A stretch of 64,000 nt of DNA from Oscillospiraceae bacterium (GCA_910574635.1 CAJTCG010000014.1:1-64000); one strand, 5' to 3'. Positions 33,902 through 42,722 are shown, counted from the first letter of the stretch. The notes: generated by a model not told the origin, from the letters alone. Translations and numbers: made by a program.

Positions 33902-34672
33902 ATGATTTTTACGACAAAAGAAGTGGACTTTGCCATTGAGATCAACGAGTATGGGCAGCCCTATGTGAATCCCTATTTCGGCTGTACGGCGGGCTGCCCA
34001 TTCTGCTATTGGCTCAGCATCCCCGGCTGGGAGGGCAAGATTGACATACGTCTAAACATCGCGGATCAGTTGGACCGCTATTGCCGGGAGCGGGAGGCGG
34101 AGAGACCCAGGCTTTATATGGGCAGCTACTGCGACCCCTATATGGAGGAAGTGGAGACGGAGTATCAGCTGACGCGGCGCTGCCTGGAGGTGGCCGCCAG
34201 GCGGCGGTTTCCCCTGACCCTGTGTACCAGCGCCCGGTCCGATCTGATTCTGCGGGACATGGACCTGCTGAGGAGGATTCCGGAGCTGACGATAGTGGCG
34301 GAGTTGTGCCGCCTGGACCAGATGGAGAGATTGAACCGGGGGGAGGACCATGTGGGCGTCCGTATGGCCAACCAGCTCTCCTGCGCCGGACTGCGGGTGA
34401 ACGCCACCTTCGCGCCGGTCCTGCCGGGGGTCACGAACCTTGCCGCCGTGCGGGAGAGACTGGCGGAGGATATCCCGCTGTACATCGACGTGATGCATGT
34501 GGAAAAGGGCTCCGTGCAGGAAACACGGATTTTAGAGCGGATATCGGCTCTGCGGCCAGATCTGCTGGACGTCTACCGGGCCTTTTTCGCCGGGGAGCGG
34601 CCGGAGATGGACCGGGAGGTCCTGGAGATGGCGGGAGGGGACAACATCCGCCTGTTTCCGATGGAAGATTGA
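33902..34672 (+). CDS. Radical SAM protein, spore-photoproduct-lyase-like branch
   Basis: 256 residues from ATG 33902; AAGGAG at 33891-33896 makes the in-frame GTG at 33896 too close to be the start. The N-terminal segment VNPYFGCTAGCPFCYWLSI has the CX3CX2C cluster motif in the NPYxGC context of SplB-type radical SAM enzymes. The remainder is a compact TIM-like core with LTLCTSARSDLILRD and ATFAPVLPGVTNLAAV. It should bind a 4Fe-4S cluster and SAM. The reaction is unknown; placement between a sugar importer and an ADP-ribosylglycohydrolase suggests modification or opening of the imported substrate. Confidence 0.82.
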   Translation: MIFTTKEVDFAIEINEYGQPYVNPYFGCTAGCPFCYWLSIPGWEGKIDIRLNIADQLDRYCREREAERPRLYMGSYCDPYMEEVETEYQLTRRCLEVAARRRFPLTLCTSARSDLILRDMDLLRRIPELTIVAELCRLDQMERLNRGEDHVGVRMANQLSCAGLRVNATFAPVLPGVTNLAAVRERLAEDIPLYIDVMHVEKGSVQETRILERISALRPDLLDVYRAFFAGERPEMDREVLEMAGGDNIRLFPMED

Positions 34673-34690
34673 CACGGGGAGGGAATCAGA

Positions 34691-36781
34691 TTGGACCTGA
34701 GAGAACTGCGGGAACGGATTTACGCCGGGGTGCTGGGGAAGATTATCGGCGTGTATATGGGCAGGCCTGTGGAGGGCTGGAGATATGAGACAATCCGGGA
34801 GCGCTTCGGCGAGATCGTCTATTACCCCCATCGGGCCGCCGGAGTGCCCTTGATCGTGGCGGACGACGATATCTCCGGCACCTTCGCCTTCTTCCGGGCG
34901 ATGGAGGACCACGGCTATCCGGCGGACCTGTCCGCAAGGGAGATCGGGGAAACATGGCTGAACTATATCATCGAGGACAAAACCATCCTGTGGTGGGGCG
35001 GGCCTGGACGCTCTACTGAGCACACGGCCTATCTCAACCTGAAAAACGGGATCCCCGCCCCGGAAAGCGGGTCCATCGCCAGAAACGGGCGGTCGGTGGC
35101 GGAACAGATCGGCGCACAGATTTTTATTGAGGGCTTCGCAATGTGCTATCCGGGGGACCCGGAAAAAACAGCCGCCTTGGTGCGGAAGGCGGCCTCGGTA
35201 AGCCATGACGGACTGGCTGCGGACGCCGCGTGCCACCTTGCCGCCCTGGACGCCCTGGCCTTCCGGGAGGAGCGCCTGGAGACGCTGCTGGACGAGGCGT
35301 TCCGCTTTATACGGGAGGACCGGCTGCGGAGGCTGGTTTCCGACGTGCGGGAGTTCTGCGCAGTGGAGGGGGACTGGCGGAAGGTCCGGGAGAAGCTGGA
35401 CGCCCAATATGGCTATCGCCTGTATCCGGGAAGCTGCCATATCGCGCCGAACCACGCCATGGTGCTGGCCGCGCTGCTGTGCGGCGGGGACGACTTTCAG
35501 CGTGCGGTGTCCATCGCGGCCTCCGCCGGATGGGACACGGACTGCAACGCGGGAAACGTAGGGGCTCTGAACGGCATCCGCCTGGGCCTCCGGGGGATTG
35601 ACGCCGGGGGAGATCTGCGGACGGAAGCGGCGGACCGTCTTCTTGTGATTACCTCCGATGGCGGAGAGGCGGTGTCTGACGCCGTCCGGGAGACCCGGAA
35701 CATCGTGCGGGCTGCCTGCCGGTTGAATGGCTGGGAGGAGCCCGCCCCGAGAAAACGGTTTTCCTTTGATTACCCCGGTTCCCTTCAGGGATTCGCCCCC
35801 TGCCCTTACAGTGATGGTCCCCATCACGGGTTCTGCTTGGCCCACGAGGAGGGACGCCTCGCGGTCCGGTGCGCCGGTGTGGGGTGGGGCCTCCCGGCAG
35901 AGTTTTCCACGCCCACGTTCCTTGAGTTTGAACCGGCGTCAGGGAGCTATTTATCAGAGGCGTCCCCGACGCTGTACGAGACACAGACCATCCGAAGTCA
36001 TGCCCGGCTGAAAGAGGCGGTGGGCCAGCCGGTCCGGCTCCAAATGTACGTCGCCTTTCGAGAGGGAAATGTGGTTCGCCGGGCGTATTCTGACGCCTGG
36101 ACGCTGGAGGATCAGTGGAAAGAATATGTATGGACAGTCCCCTCTCTGGAGGGCGGAGCGATTTTGCGTATGGGCTTCTCGGTCTCGTCGGACGCCCGGT
36201 TTTCCGGCACAGTCTGGATCGGAGATGCCGGATGGGAGGGGCCGCCAAGGCGCTTTGCGCAATCGGGCGTCCTGATGGAGTCCATCTGGGACCTCCTGCC
36301 GGAAAAGCTGCGGATGTGGACCAGCTCCGCCAAGTGCTTCTCCGCCGACGGGGTCCACACTTATTCTATCGCTCAGGCGGAGGGGACCGGGTTGGTCACC
36401 CTGGGAACCAGGGACTGGTTTGATTATACGGTAAAGGCCGATTTGACCTTCAGCCTGCACGAGGCCGCCGGGCTGGCGATGTACTGCCGGGGACACCGCC
36501 GGTATTATGCGGCCCGGTTTCGGGAGGGACGGCGGGTCGAGATCGTTCTGGAGCGGGACGGAGAAACTGCCGTCCTGGCGGAATGTGTTTTTCCCTATGA
36601 ACAAAACCGGGCTTATACAGTGGCCTTTTCCTGCCGGGAATGGTGTTTTCAGCTGACGGTGGACGGTCTTCCGGTTTTGTCCGCGCAGGACGAAGGGCGC
36701 GTCCACAAGAGCGGTGGCTGCGGCTTCCTCGTCTGTGTCGGAAGTATGCTGGCGGATGACTTTGCAGTCTTGGGGGAATGA
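34691..36781 (+). CDS. ADP-ribosylglycohydrolase with C-terminal beta-sandwich region
   Basis: 696 residues from a TTG start with GGGAGGG 7 bases upstream. Residues 1-340 match the DraG/ADP-ribosylglycohydrolase fold: KIIGVYMGRPVEGWRYETI, the metal-binding block VADDDISGTFAFFRAMEDHG (about 56-75) and a second metal block AGWDTDCNAGNVGALNGIRL (about 280-299). The C-terminal 350 residues look like one or two beta-sandwich (galactose-binding/LamG-like) modules, e.g. DWFDYTVKADLTFSLHEAAG and YYAARFREGRRVEIVLERDG. Such enzymes break N-glycosidic bonds to ribose. With no signal peptide it should act in the cytosol on an imported N-glycoside. Confidence 0.85.
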   Translation: MDLRELRERIYAGVLGKIIGVYMGRPVEGWRYETIRERFGEIVYYPHRAAGVPLIVADDDISGTFAFFRAMEDHGYPADLSAREIGETWLNYIIEDKTILWWGGPGRSTEHTAYLNLKNGIPAPESGSIARNGRSVAEQIGAQIFIEGFAMCYPGDPEKTAALVRKAASVSHDGLAADAACHLAALDALAFREERLETLLDEAFRFIREDRLRRLVSDVREFCAVEGDWRKVREKLDAQYGYRLYPGSCHIAPNHAMVLAALLCGGDDFQRAVSIAASAGWDTDCNAGNVGALNGIRLGLRGIDAGGDLRTEAADRLLVITSDGGEAVSDAVRETRNIVRAACRLNGWEEPAPRKRFSFDYPGSLQGFAPCPYSDGPHHGFCLAHEEGRLAVRCAGVGWGLPAEFSTPTFLEFEPASGSYLSEASPTLYETQTIRSHARLKEAVGQPVRLQMYVAFREGNVVRRAYSDAWTLEDQWKEYVWTVPSLEGGAILRMGFSVSSDARFSGTVWIGDAGWEGPPRRFAQSGVLMESIWDLLPEKLRMWTSSAKCFSADGVHTYSIAQAEGTGLVTLGTRDWFDYTVKADLTFSLHEAAGLAMYCRGHRRYYAARFREGRRVEIVLERDGETAVLAECVFPYEQNRAYTVAFSCREWCFQLTVDGLPVLSAQDEGRVHKSGGCGFLVCVGSMLADDFAVLGE

Positions 36782-36784
36782 GAT

Positions 36785-37723
36785 ATGGCCTATCCTGTCG
36801 CGGATGCCCACTGTGATCTGCTTTCAAAAATTATAACGGACCAAGCGGACTTTTCTTCGCCGCATCCCGGACAGATGGTTTCCCGGGACGGTCTCAAAAC
36901 CGGCGGCGTTTGTCTGCAGGTGTTTGCCCTCTGGCATGATCCCAGGCTTGAAAGTTCTCCGCTTGTCCAGTGCCGGAGCATGGCTGCGGAGTACCGGCGG
37001 CTCTTGGCAGATTATCCGGAATTGCGGAGAGTTTCCGCCGGCCATGAGCCGAAGGCGGGAGAGGTCGAGACCGCCTTAGTACTGGAGGGCGGGGAGGCGC
37101 TACTGGAGAAAGGCGCGAGTCTGTTGGAATTTTGGGAGGCCGGAGTCCTGGCGCTGTCGTTGACTTGGAATATGGACAACCCCCTGGCGGGAGCGGCGGA
37201 GGGAAGAACTGGGAACGGACTGACGGCCCTGGGGAAACAGATGGTCCTGGAGGCAAAGCATCTGGGTATGGCCATTGACGTCTCTCATCTCAGCGACAAG
37301 GGGATTTGTGATATTCTGGATATGAGGGATGTTCCGGTTTTTGCCTCCCATTCTAATTGCCGAAGTATTTTCAATTGCCGCAGATCGCTGCCGGACGAGA
37401 CGATCCGCAGGATCTCAGACCGAGGCGGCGTAGTAGGCGTCAACTTCTTTCACGAGCATTTGGGAACGCCGTTTCCCTCTACAAAGGAAGCCGCCGCCCA
37501 GCTGCGGCACCTCGCGGACGTTGGGGGAATCACCTGCTGTGCGATAGGCTCTGATTTTGACGGGATACCCTATGGCCTGTCAGATCTGCAAACCAGCGGC
37601 GAGTTTCAGCGGTTGGTTCCGGCGTTAAAAAATGTGGGCTTTTCAGAGGATGAAATCGAGATGGTTCTGTACAAGAACCTGCGTGGATTCCTCTGCGGCT
37701 TGTCTGTGAATCCAACTGGCTGA
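36785..37723 (+). CDS. Membrane-dipeptidase family (M19) zinc peptidase
   Basis: 312 residues. VADAHCDLLSKI (about 5-16) provides the HxD zinc motif; ALVLEGGEALLEKG includes the bridging Glu; MAIDVSHLSDKGICDIL and PVFASHSNCRSIFNCRRSLP provide the His residues; IGSDFDGIPYGLSDL is the conserved C-terminal Asp block. It hydrolyses dipeptides or related amide/N-acyl compounds in the cytosol. It starts 3 bases after the preceding stop, so it belongs to the same operon and hints that the imported compound carries an amino acid or amide moiety. Confidence 0.9.
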   Translation: MAYPVADAHCDLLSKIITDQADFSSPHPGQMVSRDGLKTGGVCLQVFALWHDPRLESSPLVQCRSMAAEYRRLLADYPELRRVSAGHEPKAGEVETALVLEGGEALLEKGASLLEFWEAGVLALSLTWNMDNPLAGAAEGRTGNGLTALGKQMVLEAKHLGMAIDVSHLSDKGICDILDMRDVPVFASHSNCRSIFNCRRSLPDETIRRISDRGGVVGVNFFHEHLGTPFPSTKEAAAQLRHLADVGGITCCAIGSDFDGIPYGLSDLQTSGEFQRLVPALKNVGFSEDEIEMVLYKNLRGFLCGLSVNPTG

Positions 37724-37785
37724 TTTCTGACGTCGTGCAGCAATCGCTTATTTTAAACAGTGTGGAAATACACGGAGGGATCTGA

Positions 37786-38712
37786 ATGAAAATTCTCAAC
37801 TTTGGCTCTCTTAATATTGATCGGGTGTACAACGTTTCACAGTTTGTCTCCGAAGGAGAGACTATTTTAGCAAAGTCTTTGAAAATTTTTCCCGGCGGCA
37901 AAGGTTTGAATCAGTCTATTGCTGCGGCACGTGCAGGAGCATCTGTTATCCATGCTGGCGCGGTCGGTCCTGAAGTGGAATTTCTAGTTGGTTTTTTGCG
38001 TTCAAACAATGTCAATGTAGAAAATATCAAACGTACAAACGAAGAAACCGGACATGCGGTTATCCAAGTAAATTCCTCGGGGCAGAACTCCATTATCGTA
38101 TATGGTGGGGCCAATCAACTCCTTGATGATGCGTATATTGAGCATATCCTAAATTGCGGCGAAACCGGAGATATTGTCTTGCTGCAGAATGAAACAAATT
38201 CTATTGGAAAAATTATTCGTGCTGCGCATGATCACGGTTTGTACATAGTCTTCAACCCATCTCCCTTTCCTAGGAATATGGAAAATATCCCGATTGAACT
38301 CGTTGACTGTTTTATGGTTAACGAAATTGAGGGAGCAACTTTAGCTGGCCTTTCACTGCCCATTCAACAAGAATTAATATTAGATAGTCTTATAAAGCAA
38401 TATCCAAATTCGTCCTTTGTGCTTACGCTTGGGAGCAAGGGTGCTATATATCGAAGCAACGCCGAATGCTGTAAGCACAATGCATTTGGAGTGCAAGCAG
38501 TTGACACTACTGCCGCTGGCGATACATTTTGTGGTTATTTCTTGGCTGGCTTATGCAGCAAAAAGAAGACGATATTTCAATGTTTGCAAGAAGCGAGTGC
38601 GGCTGCAGCTATTGCTGTCTCAAGAGCCGCTGCAGCTCCATCCATTCCTACCTATTCAGAAGTTCATTCATTCTTGCTTTCACAAGAGCATAATATGGAG
38701 ATTTTTGAATAA
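37786..38712 (+). CDS. Ribokinase-like PfkB kinase
   Basis: 308 residues with PGGKGLNQSIAAARAGA (about 43-59), MVNEIEGATLAGL, LTLGSKGAIYRS and VDTTAAGDTFCGYF (about 243-256), the anion hole with catalytic Asp in the DTTAAGD form also seen in E. coli RbsK. It should phosphorylate ribose or a similar sugar released by the glycosidases. Base composition is much more AT-rich than the rest of the operon and there is a 60-base gap before it, suggesting later acquisition. CGGAGGG precedes the ATG. Confidence 0.88.
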   Translation: MKILNFGSLNIDRVYNVSQFVSEGETILAKSLKIFPGGKGLNQSIAAARAGASVIHAGAVGPEVEFLVGFLRSNNVNVENIKRTNEETGHAVIQVNSSGQNSIIVYGGANQLLDDAYIEHILNCGETGDIVLLQNETNSIGKIIRAAHDHGLYIVFNPSPFPRNMENIPIELVDCFMVNEIEGATLAGLSLPIQQELILDSLIKQYPNSSFVLTLGSKGAIYRSNAECCKHNAFGVQAVDTTAAGDTFCGYFLAGLCSKKKTIFQCLQEASAAAAIAVSRAAAAPSIPTYSEVHSFLLSQEHNMEIFE

Positions 38713-39011
38713 TATCTAGGGGAGCACTGAATAAATCCCCGTACGCATCTATCTTCACGCCATAAATTCCGTGGTTACTGTGAAGAAACTTTGCGATGGG
38801 TTGGGTATTTCTATCCCAGAATTTTTCAATGCACCTATTTTTGAAAATCTGGAGCAGTAAATCCGCTGATTTGCTGTCCAAGGTCTGTTTTTCCCTGTAC
38901 TAAACGTAAAATCTTCAGGTGGTACCTTCTGGGGGCCTCACCACGACGCTCCCCTGGCCCGGAAAAAGGTCAGAGTCCTCCCTTGGCGGAGGACTTTGCC
39001 TTTTCTGGGCA
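38713..39011. other. Intergenic junction between metabolic block and conjugation module
   Basis: No supported gene. A minus-strand frame at 38648-38881 overlaps the end of the ribokinase and has no family features; it may be a remnant. A hairpin terminator at 38974-38995 closes the conjugation operon coming from the right. Confidence 0.5.
38974..38995 (-). terminator. Terminator of the TraG/helix-turn-helix transcript
   Basis: AGTCCTCC and GGAGGACT pair around a 6-base loop; on the minus strand the stem is followed by CTGACCTTTTTCC. It lies 17 bases beyond the stop of the gene at 39012-39266. Confidence 0.65.
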
Positions 39012-39266
39012 TTAAAGCAGCCGGTAGCTGTTGGATGTACAGCTACCGTTCTCCCTCCAGCGCGGTTCCGTCATGATCCAGCCGTCTTGCTGGAGCTCCC
39101 GCAGGGCCCGCTGGACGGTGGCCCTGGAGAGGTTCAGGTCTTTAGCGATGGTTCGCACCGAGGGCCAGCAGCGGCCCTCGGTGTTCGCCCGGTGCTTCAG
39201 ATACATATAGACCGCCACGTCCCGGTGGGGCAGCTCGGCGGCATAGATTGCGTCGAAGTATCCCAT
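39012..39266 (-). CDS. Small winged helix-turn-helix protein
   Basis: 84 residues. The segment CWPSVRTIAKDLNLSRATVQ RALRELQQDGWI is a classic winged helix of the replication-initiator/GntR-like type preceded by DVAVYMYLKHRA. It ends SCTSNSYRLL, typical of small element regulators. It is the last gene of the conjugation transcript, 15 bases after the TraG stop, and may regulate the operon or assist replication of the excised element. Confidence 0.75.
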   Translation of the reverse strand: MGYFDAIYAAELPHRDVAVYMYLKHRANTEGRCWPSVRTIAKDLNLSRATVQRALRELQQDGWIMTEPRWRENGSCTSNSYRLL

Positions 39267-39281
39267 AGGTATTTCTCCAAG

Positions 39282-41042
39282 TCAGAGTACCCGCCCGGTA
39301 CCTGTGGGCTTGCCCATGTGCGGTCCTCTGGGCGGTGATTGCTCCGGGATAGCGGCGGACTTGACCCGGCTCTGAAAAACAGCGTCCTCCAGCTCCTGCT
39401 TATTGGCATAGGCTACGGTCCGGGCGGCCTTCTCCTCCAGGATGTACGGTTCCCCGAAGGTGATTCCCCAGTCCAGGAAGAGCCGAAGCCTGGTCCTCAT
39501 GGGATGGGAGCCGGTTTTCATGACCACAAATTGCCCCTTGGGGATGGATTTCAGCTCGTCCGGCGTCATCAAGGGCCGCTCTGTCATCTGCAAAGTCTGG
39601 GATTTATCCTTCCCGGTACTGATGTAGCCGGAGAGGGCTGTGCGGCTGCCCATGGCTTTGGACAGGACCTCGGCGGTCTGACTCTGAGGCGCAAAACCGC
39701 CAAAAATTGTGTCCTGCGTATTGTCGACTATGATCTCCGCACCCTCTTTTCCATAGTTTTTCTCCAGCTGTGCCAGTGACTGGATGATTGGCACCAGCGT
39801 CAGCTTTCGGGATCGTCCGGCGGAGAACAGGGGCAGAATATCGAAAGCGGGCATCGTGCCCAACTCGTCGCAGAACAGCACCACCCGATTCGGGAGCTTT
39901 CCCTCGTGCTCGTCGGCGACGGAGAACAGTTCGCGGGAAAGGGTCTGGATCATCAGACCCGCCATGAAGTTCTTGCTGGGGTCCTCCTCCGGCAGTACCA
40001 GGAAGATGGCGGACTTCTGGGAGGCGAAGGTTTCCGCGTCGATGGCGCTGTCAAAGCAGAGGACCTGCTCCAGCTCGGAATCCAGGAAAGCGTTCAGCCG
40101 GGAAAGCACCGTGGACATGACGGAGGCCATGGCCTGGTCGGCGGAGTTCAGCGCCGCGCCGGCGAACCAGCGGGCTTTGTGGGTTTCGGGCAAAGCATCC
40201 ATGAGGTATTGGAAACCGTTTTTGCCCTTGGCCTTGCTGGGGCCCAGAAGGTCCTGCACCAGCTTGAACACGCTGACGATATGCCGCTTCTCCGTATCTC
40301 CTGCGCTCTTGGGAGGCAGGTACTCCGCCAGCAGGAGGACGACCGCTGTCAGGAGGCCCTCGGCGGAATCGTAAAAAAATGCGTTTTGCCCGTAGCTGGA
40401 AGCATCACCTTCCGGGTTTACGATGGTCTTGGCGAGGATTTTGGCGTACTTCTCCGCTTTGGCCCTGGCAGCGAGATTGCCGGGGGCCTCCCGGCTCACG
40501 TCCATGTAGTGGTTGATGAGCGTCAGGAGATTGTATCCGTCGGAGCGGGTGGGATTGCGCAGATCGATCACCGCCACCTTGTAGCCGTAGTGTTTGATGG
40601 CGATGGCCCCATAGTTCCGGGCCAAATCCCCTTTGGTATCAAGGGCTAAGAAGCTCATGCCGCTGGCGCAGGCGTATTCGAGGTTCGGATAGAGAAAGAA
40701 CGCCGTCTTGCCCACGCCGGACGCGCCGATCATCAGACAATGGATGTCGTCGCTGTCCACCAGGGCGGTGACGGCGTTCTTTTTTCCCTCGCAGCCCAGG
40801 ACCAGGCCCTGGACTTTGGGGAGATTTTCTCCCTTCCGCCACTGAGCGGGCCGGAAGGGAACGTGCCGGTAGGTGGCTTTGAGCTCTTTCTTGGTGGCCC
40901 AACGGGCGGTGCCGTGCTGGCCGTCTCCGACAGTCTTGGCCTTGATGCCGTTGAGAGAACCGCCGGAGTGGGAGGCGAGGGCGGCGACCAGCAGAAAGGC
41001 CACGCCTGCCATGACGATAAAAATCATTGCGGATTGGTCCAT
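39282..41042 (-). CDS. Type IV coupling protein, TraG/VirD4 family
   Basis: 586 residues from ATG 41042 with AAGGAGGAG upstream. An N-terminal membrane anchor (MIFIVMAGVAFLLVAALA) precedes the ATPase: Walker A IGASGVGKTAFFLYP (about 105-119), Walker B VVLFCDELGTMPAF (about 390-403), and the family blocks TARWATKKELK, LVPIIQSLAQLEKNYG and IPKGQFVVMKTGSHPM. It recruits the relaxase-DNA complex to the transfer channel at the membrane. It is between the primase-like gene and the small winged-helix gene. Usually only one transmembrane segment is visible here, fewer than in some homologues. Confidence 0.93.
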   Translation of the reverse strand: MDQSAMIFIVMAGVAFLLVAALASHSGGSLNGIKAKTVGDGQHGTARWATKKELKATYRHVPFRPAQWRKGENLPKVQGLVLGCEGKKNAVTALVDSDDIHCLMIGASGVGKTAFFLYPNLEYACASGMSFLALDTKGDLARNYGAIAIKHYGYKVAVIDLRNPTRSDGYNLLTLINHYMDVSREAPGNLAARAKAEKYAKILAKTIVNPEGDASSYGQNAFFYDSAEGLLTAVVLLLAEYLPPKSAGDTEKRHIVSVFKLVQDLLGPSKAKGKNGFQYLMDALPETHKARWFAGAALNSADQAMASVMSTVLSRLNAFLDSELEQVLCFDSAIDAETFASQKSAIFLVLPEEDPSKNFMAGLMIQTLSRELFSVADEHEGKLPNRVVLFCDELGTMPAFDILPLFSAGRSRKLTLVPIIQSLAQLEKNYGKEGAEIIVDNTQDTIFGGFAPQSQTAEVLSKAMGSRTALSGYISTGKDKSQTLQMTERPLMTPDELKSIPKGQFVVMKTGSHPMRTRLRLFLDWGITFGEPYILEEKAARTVAYANKQELEDAVFQSRVKSAAIPEQSPPRGPHMGKPTGTGRVL

Positions 41043-41056
41043 AAAACTCCTCCTTG

Positions 41057-42496
41057 TTACATGGTCATTACTTGTTTTGACTCCTGCTGCTGTTTCTGCC
41101 ATTTCTTCAGCTCCTCCGCCTCGTATTTGACAGAAACCTTGGTAAAGTCCGCGGCGAGGTCCAGCCATGCCTCCGCAATCTGCTGTTTAGCTTCTGCGGA
41201 GCGGATGCCGGGAGACGCGCTCTGCTTTAATACCGCTTGCGTTTTGGCGCTGAGTTCCCGGTGGCGGCTTTTGAGGCTGGCGTGGTTCTGGTGGGGCAGA
41301 ATTTTGGCGCAAAGCCGATCACGGAGGTCCGGGGTTTCAATTGGAGCACCAAGCTGCCGCAGCTCCCGGCGATAGGCGGCCAGCGCCAGAGCAGCCGCTT
41401 CGTCTGCGCGCAGCGTTGCCTTTCCAATCTCATCATGCTGTACATGGTTCTGGAAAAATAAAAGCAGCCTGGGGAGTTCCTTTTCGAGACTTCCCAGACT
41501 CTCCGGCTTGACTTCTTCACATTTCTCGGCGATGAACTGACAGACGTCCGGCGCGACAATGAGCTGTGGATGCTCCTCCGCCGGAAGGGCGGGGAGGCCA
41601 TGGGCGGCTTTAAGGTCTTCGTTCCAGTCCTTGTTTTCCGGCTGGAGGACCGAGATACAGCTGTATCCATGGCCCCGCAGGATCTCCGTGAGCCGTCCGA
41701 TAGCCTCAATGCCTGCCTCGTCGTGATCCAGGCAGAGGAGGACGTTGTGAATATTGGGGTTCTGCTCCAGCATCCAGAGCATGGCGTGTTCGCTGGTGCC
41801 GCAGAGTGCGGCATAGTTGTGGACCTGCCACTCCTTCTGGTACAGTGTTAGGAAAGAGAGCAGGTCGACCGGAGCCTCGAAGACATAGAGCCGGTCACTG
41901 CTCCCGGTATGGTGAAAGCTATAACGGGGATCGCAGCCGCCTACATTCCGTTTGAGGCCGGGGTCTGTGCTATAGAGGCTCCGCTTGTGAGCGTGGCGGG
42001 GAACATCGTGTTCGTCCAGTCCGACGAACACGGCGTTGTGGTAGTCATTGCCGCCCTTCGAGGGCTCTCGGCTCTCATAGATCAGTCTGGCATGGACAAA
42101 AGCGTCCAGCACATTCCGGCTGATGAGGCGCTGTTTGAGCAGATAGGCGTAGAGACGGCGCATGGTATCATTTTTCGGCGGCAGATGGAATTCTTTTTTC
42201 TCCTTCTGCTTGGACGGAGCGGTACGGATTTCGCCCTGCTCGCCGTTCAGGAGACAGGACATGGCTTCCGGGTAACTGAGGCCGTAGAACTTTTGAACGA
42301 AGGTTACCGGCCCGCCTCCCTCTTTTGTCGCATGGTCAAACCACTCGTTTCCGCGGATTGTGACGCTGTGGTCGCTGGCGAGGCGGCTTTCCCGGCCTTC
42401 ACGCAGAAGCCTTTCTCCCCGGCTGAGGAGAAAGGCTTCCAGGTCCACGGCGGCGGCGCGCTGCTTTTGGCTGTCGGTGAATTCAATATAGGGCAT
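41057..42496 (-). CDS. Primase-like protein with DUF3991 and Toprim domains
   Basis: 479 residues from ATG 42496 (AAAGGAGG, spacing 6). The N-terminal zinc-free primase-like segment LEAFLLSRGERLLREGRESR and DHATKEGGGPVTFVQKFYGL is typical of DUF3991 proteins; a Toprim domain follows with RLYVFEAPVDLLSFLTL (Glu) and NVLLCLDHDEAGIEAI (DxD), about residues 225-300. It probably primes or processes DNA during conjugative transfer or element replication. It is located 14 bases before traG in the same transcript. Confidence 0.88.
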   Translation of the reverse strand: MPYIEFTDSQKQRAAAVDLEAFLLSRGERLLREGRESRLASDHSVTIRGNEWFDHATKEGGGPVTFVQKFYGLSYPEAMSCLLNGEQGEIRTAPSKQKEKKEFHLPPKNDTMRRLYAYLLKQRLISRNVLDAFVHARLIYESREPSKGGNDYHNAVFVGLDEHDVPRHAHKRSLYSTDPGLKRNVGGCDPRYSFHHTGSSDRLYVFEAPVDLLSFLTLYQKEWQVHNYAALCGTSEHAMLWMLEQNPNIHNVLLCLDHDEAGIEAIGRLTEILRGHGYSCISVLQPENKDWNEDLKAAHGLPALPAEEHPQLIVAPDVCQFIAEKCEEVKPESLGSLEKELPRLLLFFQNHVQHDEIGKATLRADEAAALALAAYRRELRQLGAPIETPDLRDRLCAKILPHQNHASLKSRHRELSAKTQAVLKQSASPGIRSAEAKQQIAEAWLDLAADFTKVSVKYEAEELKKWQKQQQESKQVMTM

Positions 42497-42674
42497 AGGC
42501 ATCCTCCTTTCAAAATGCATGTTCTTGTTCACCGCTAATAGGGACGGCTGGCGGCGGATGAAATGGCTGCGGTGGAATGACTTCACCGTTGTCAAGCCCT
42601 GAGCGCAAAAATCTTTTACGAAAAATCCCCGCCTTTTTCTCTGTTTCTTCCATTGCTTTCCAGGAAGGCCACGG

Positions 42675-42721
42675 CTACAATATCTAGCAGTTGTGAAAAA
42701 GCAATAGGAGAGATATTGTAG
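42675..42721 (+). promoter_or_regulatory. 11-bp hairpin around a ribosome binding site
   Basis: CTACAATATCT (42675-42685) pairs perfectly with AGATATTGTAG (42711-42721). The loop contains AGGAG (42706-42710), and the right arm ends one base before the ATG at 42723. The start region of the small gene would be held in or next to a stem, so this could be a translational switch or an operator dyad. Confidence 0.5.
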
Positions 42722-42722
42722 A

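Noticed and set aside
34532-35845. A 437-codon minus-strand frame opposite the ADP-ribosylglycohydrolase
   Set aside because: Antisense shadow of a gene with intact metal motifs.
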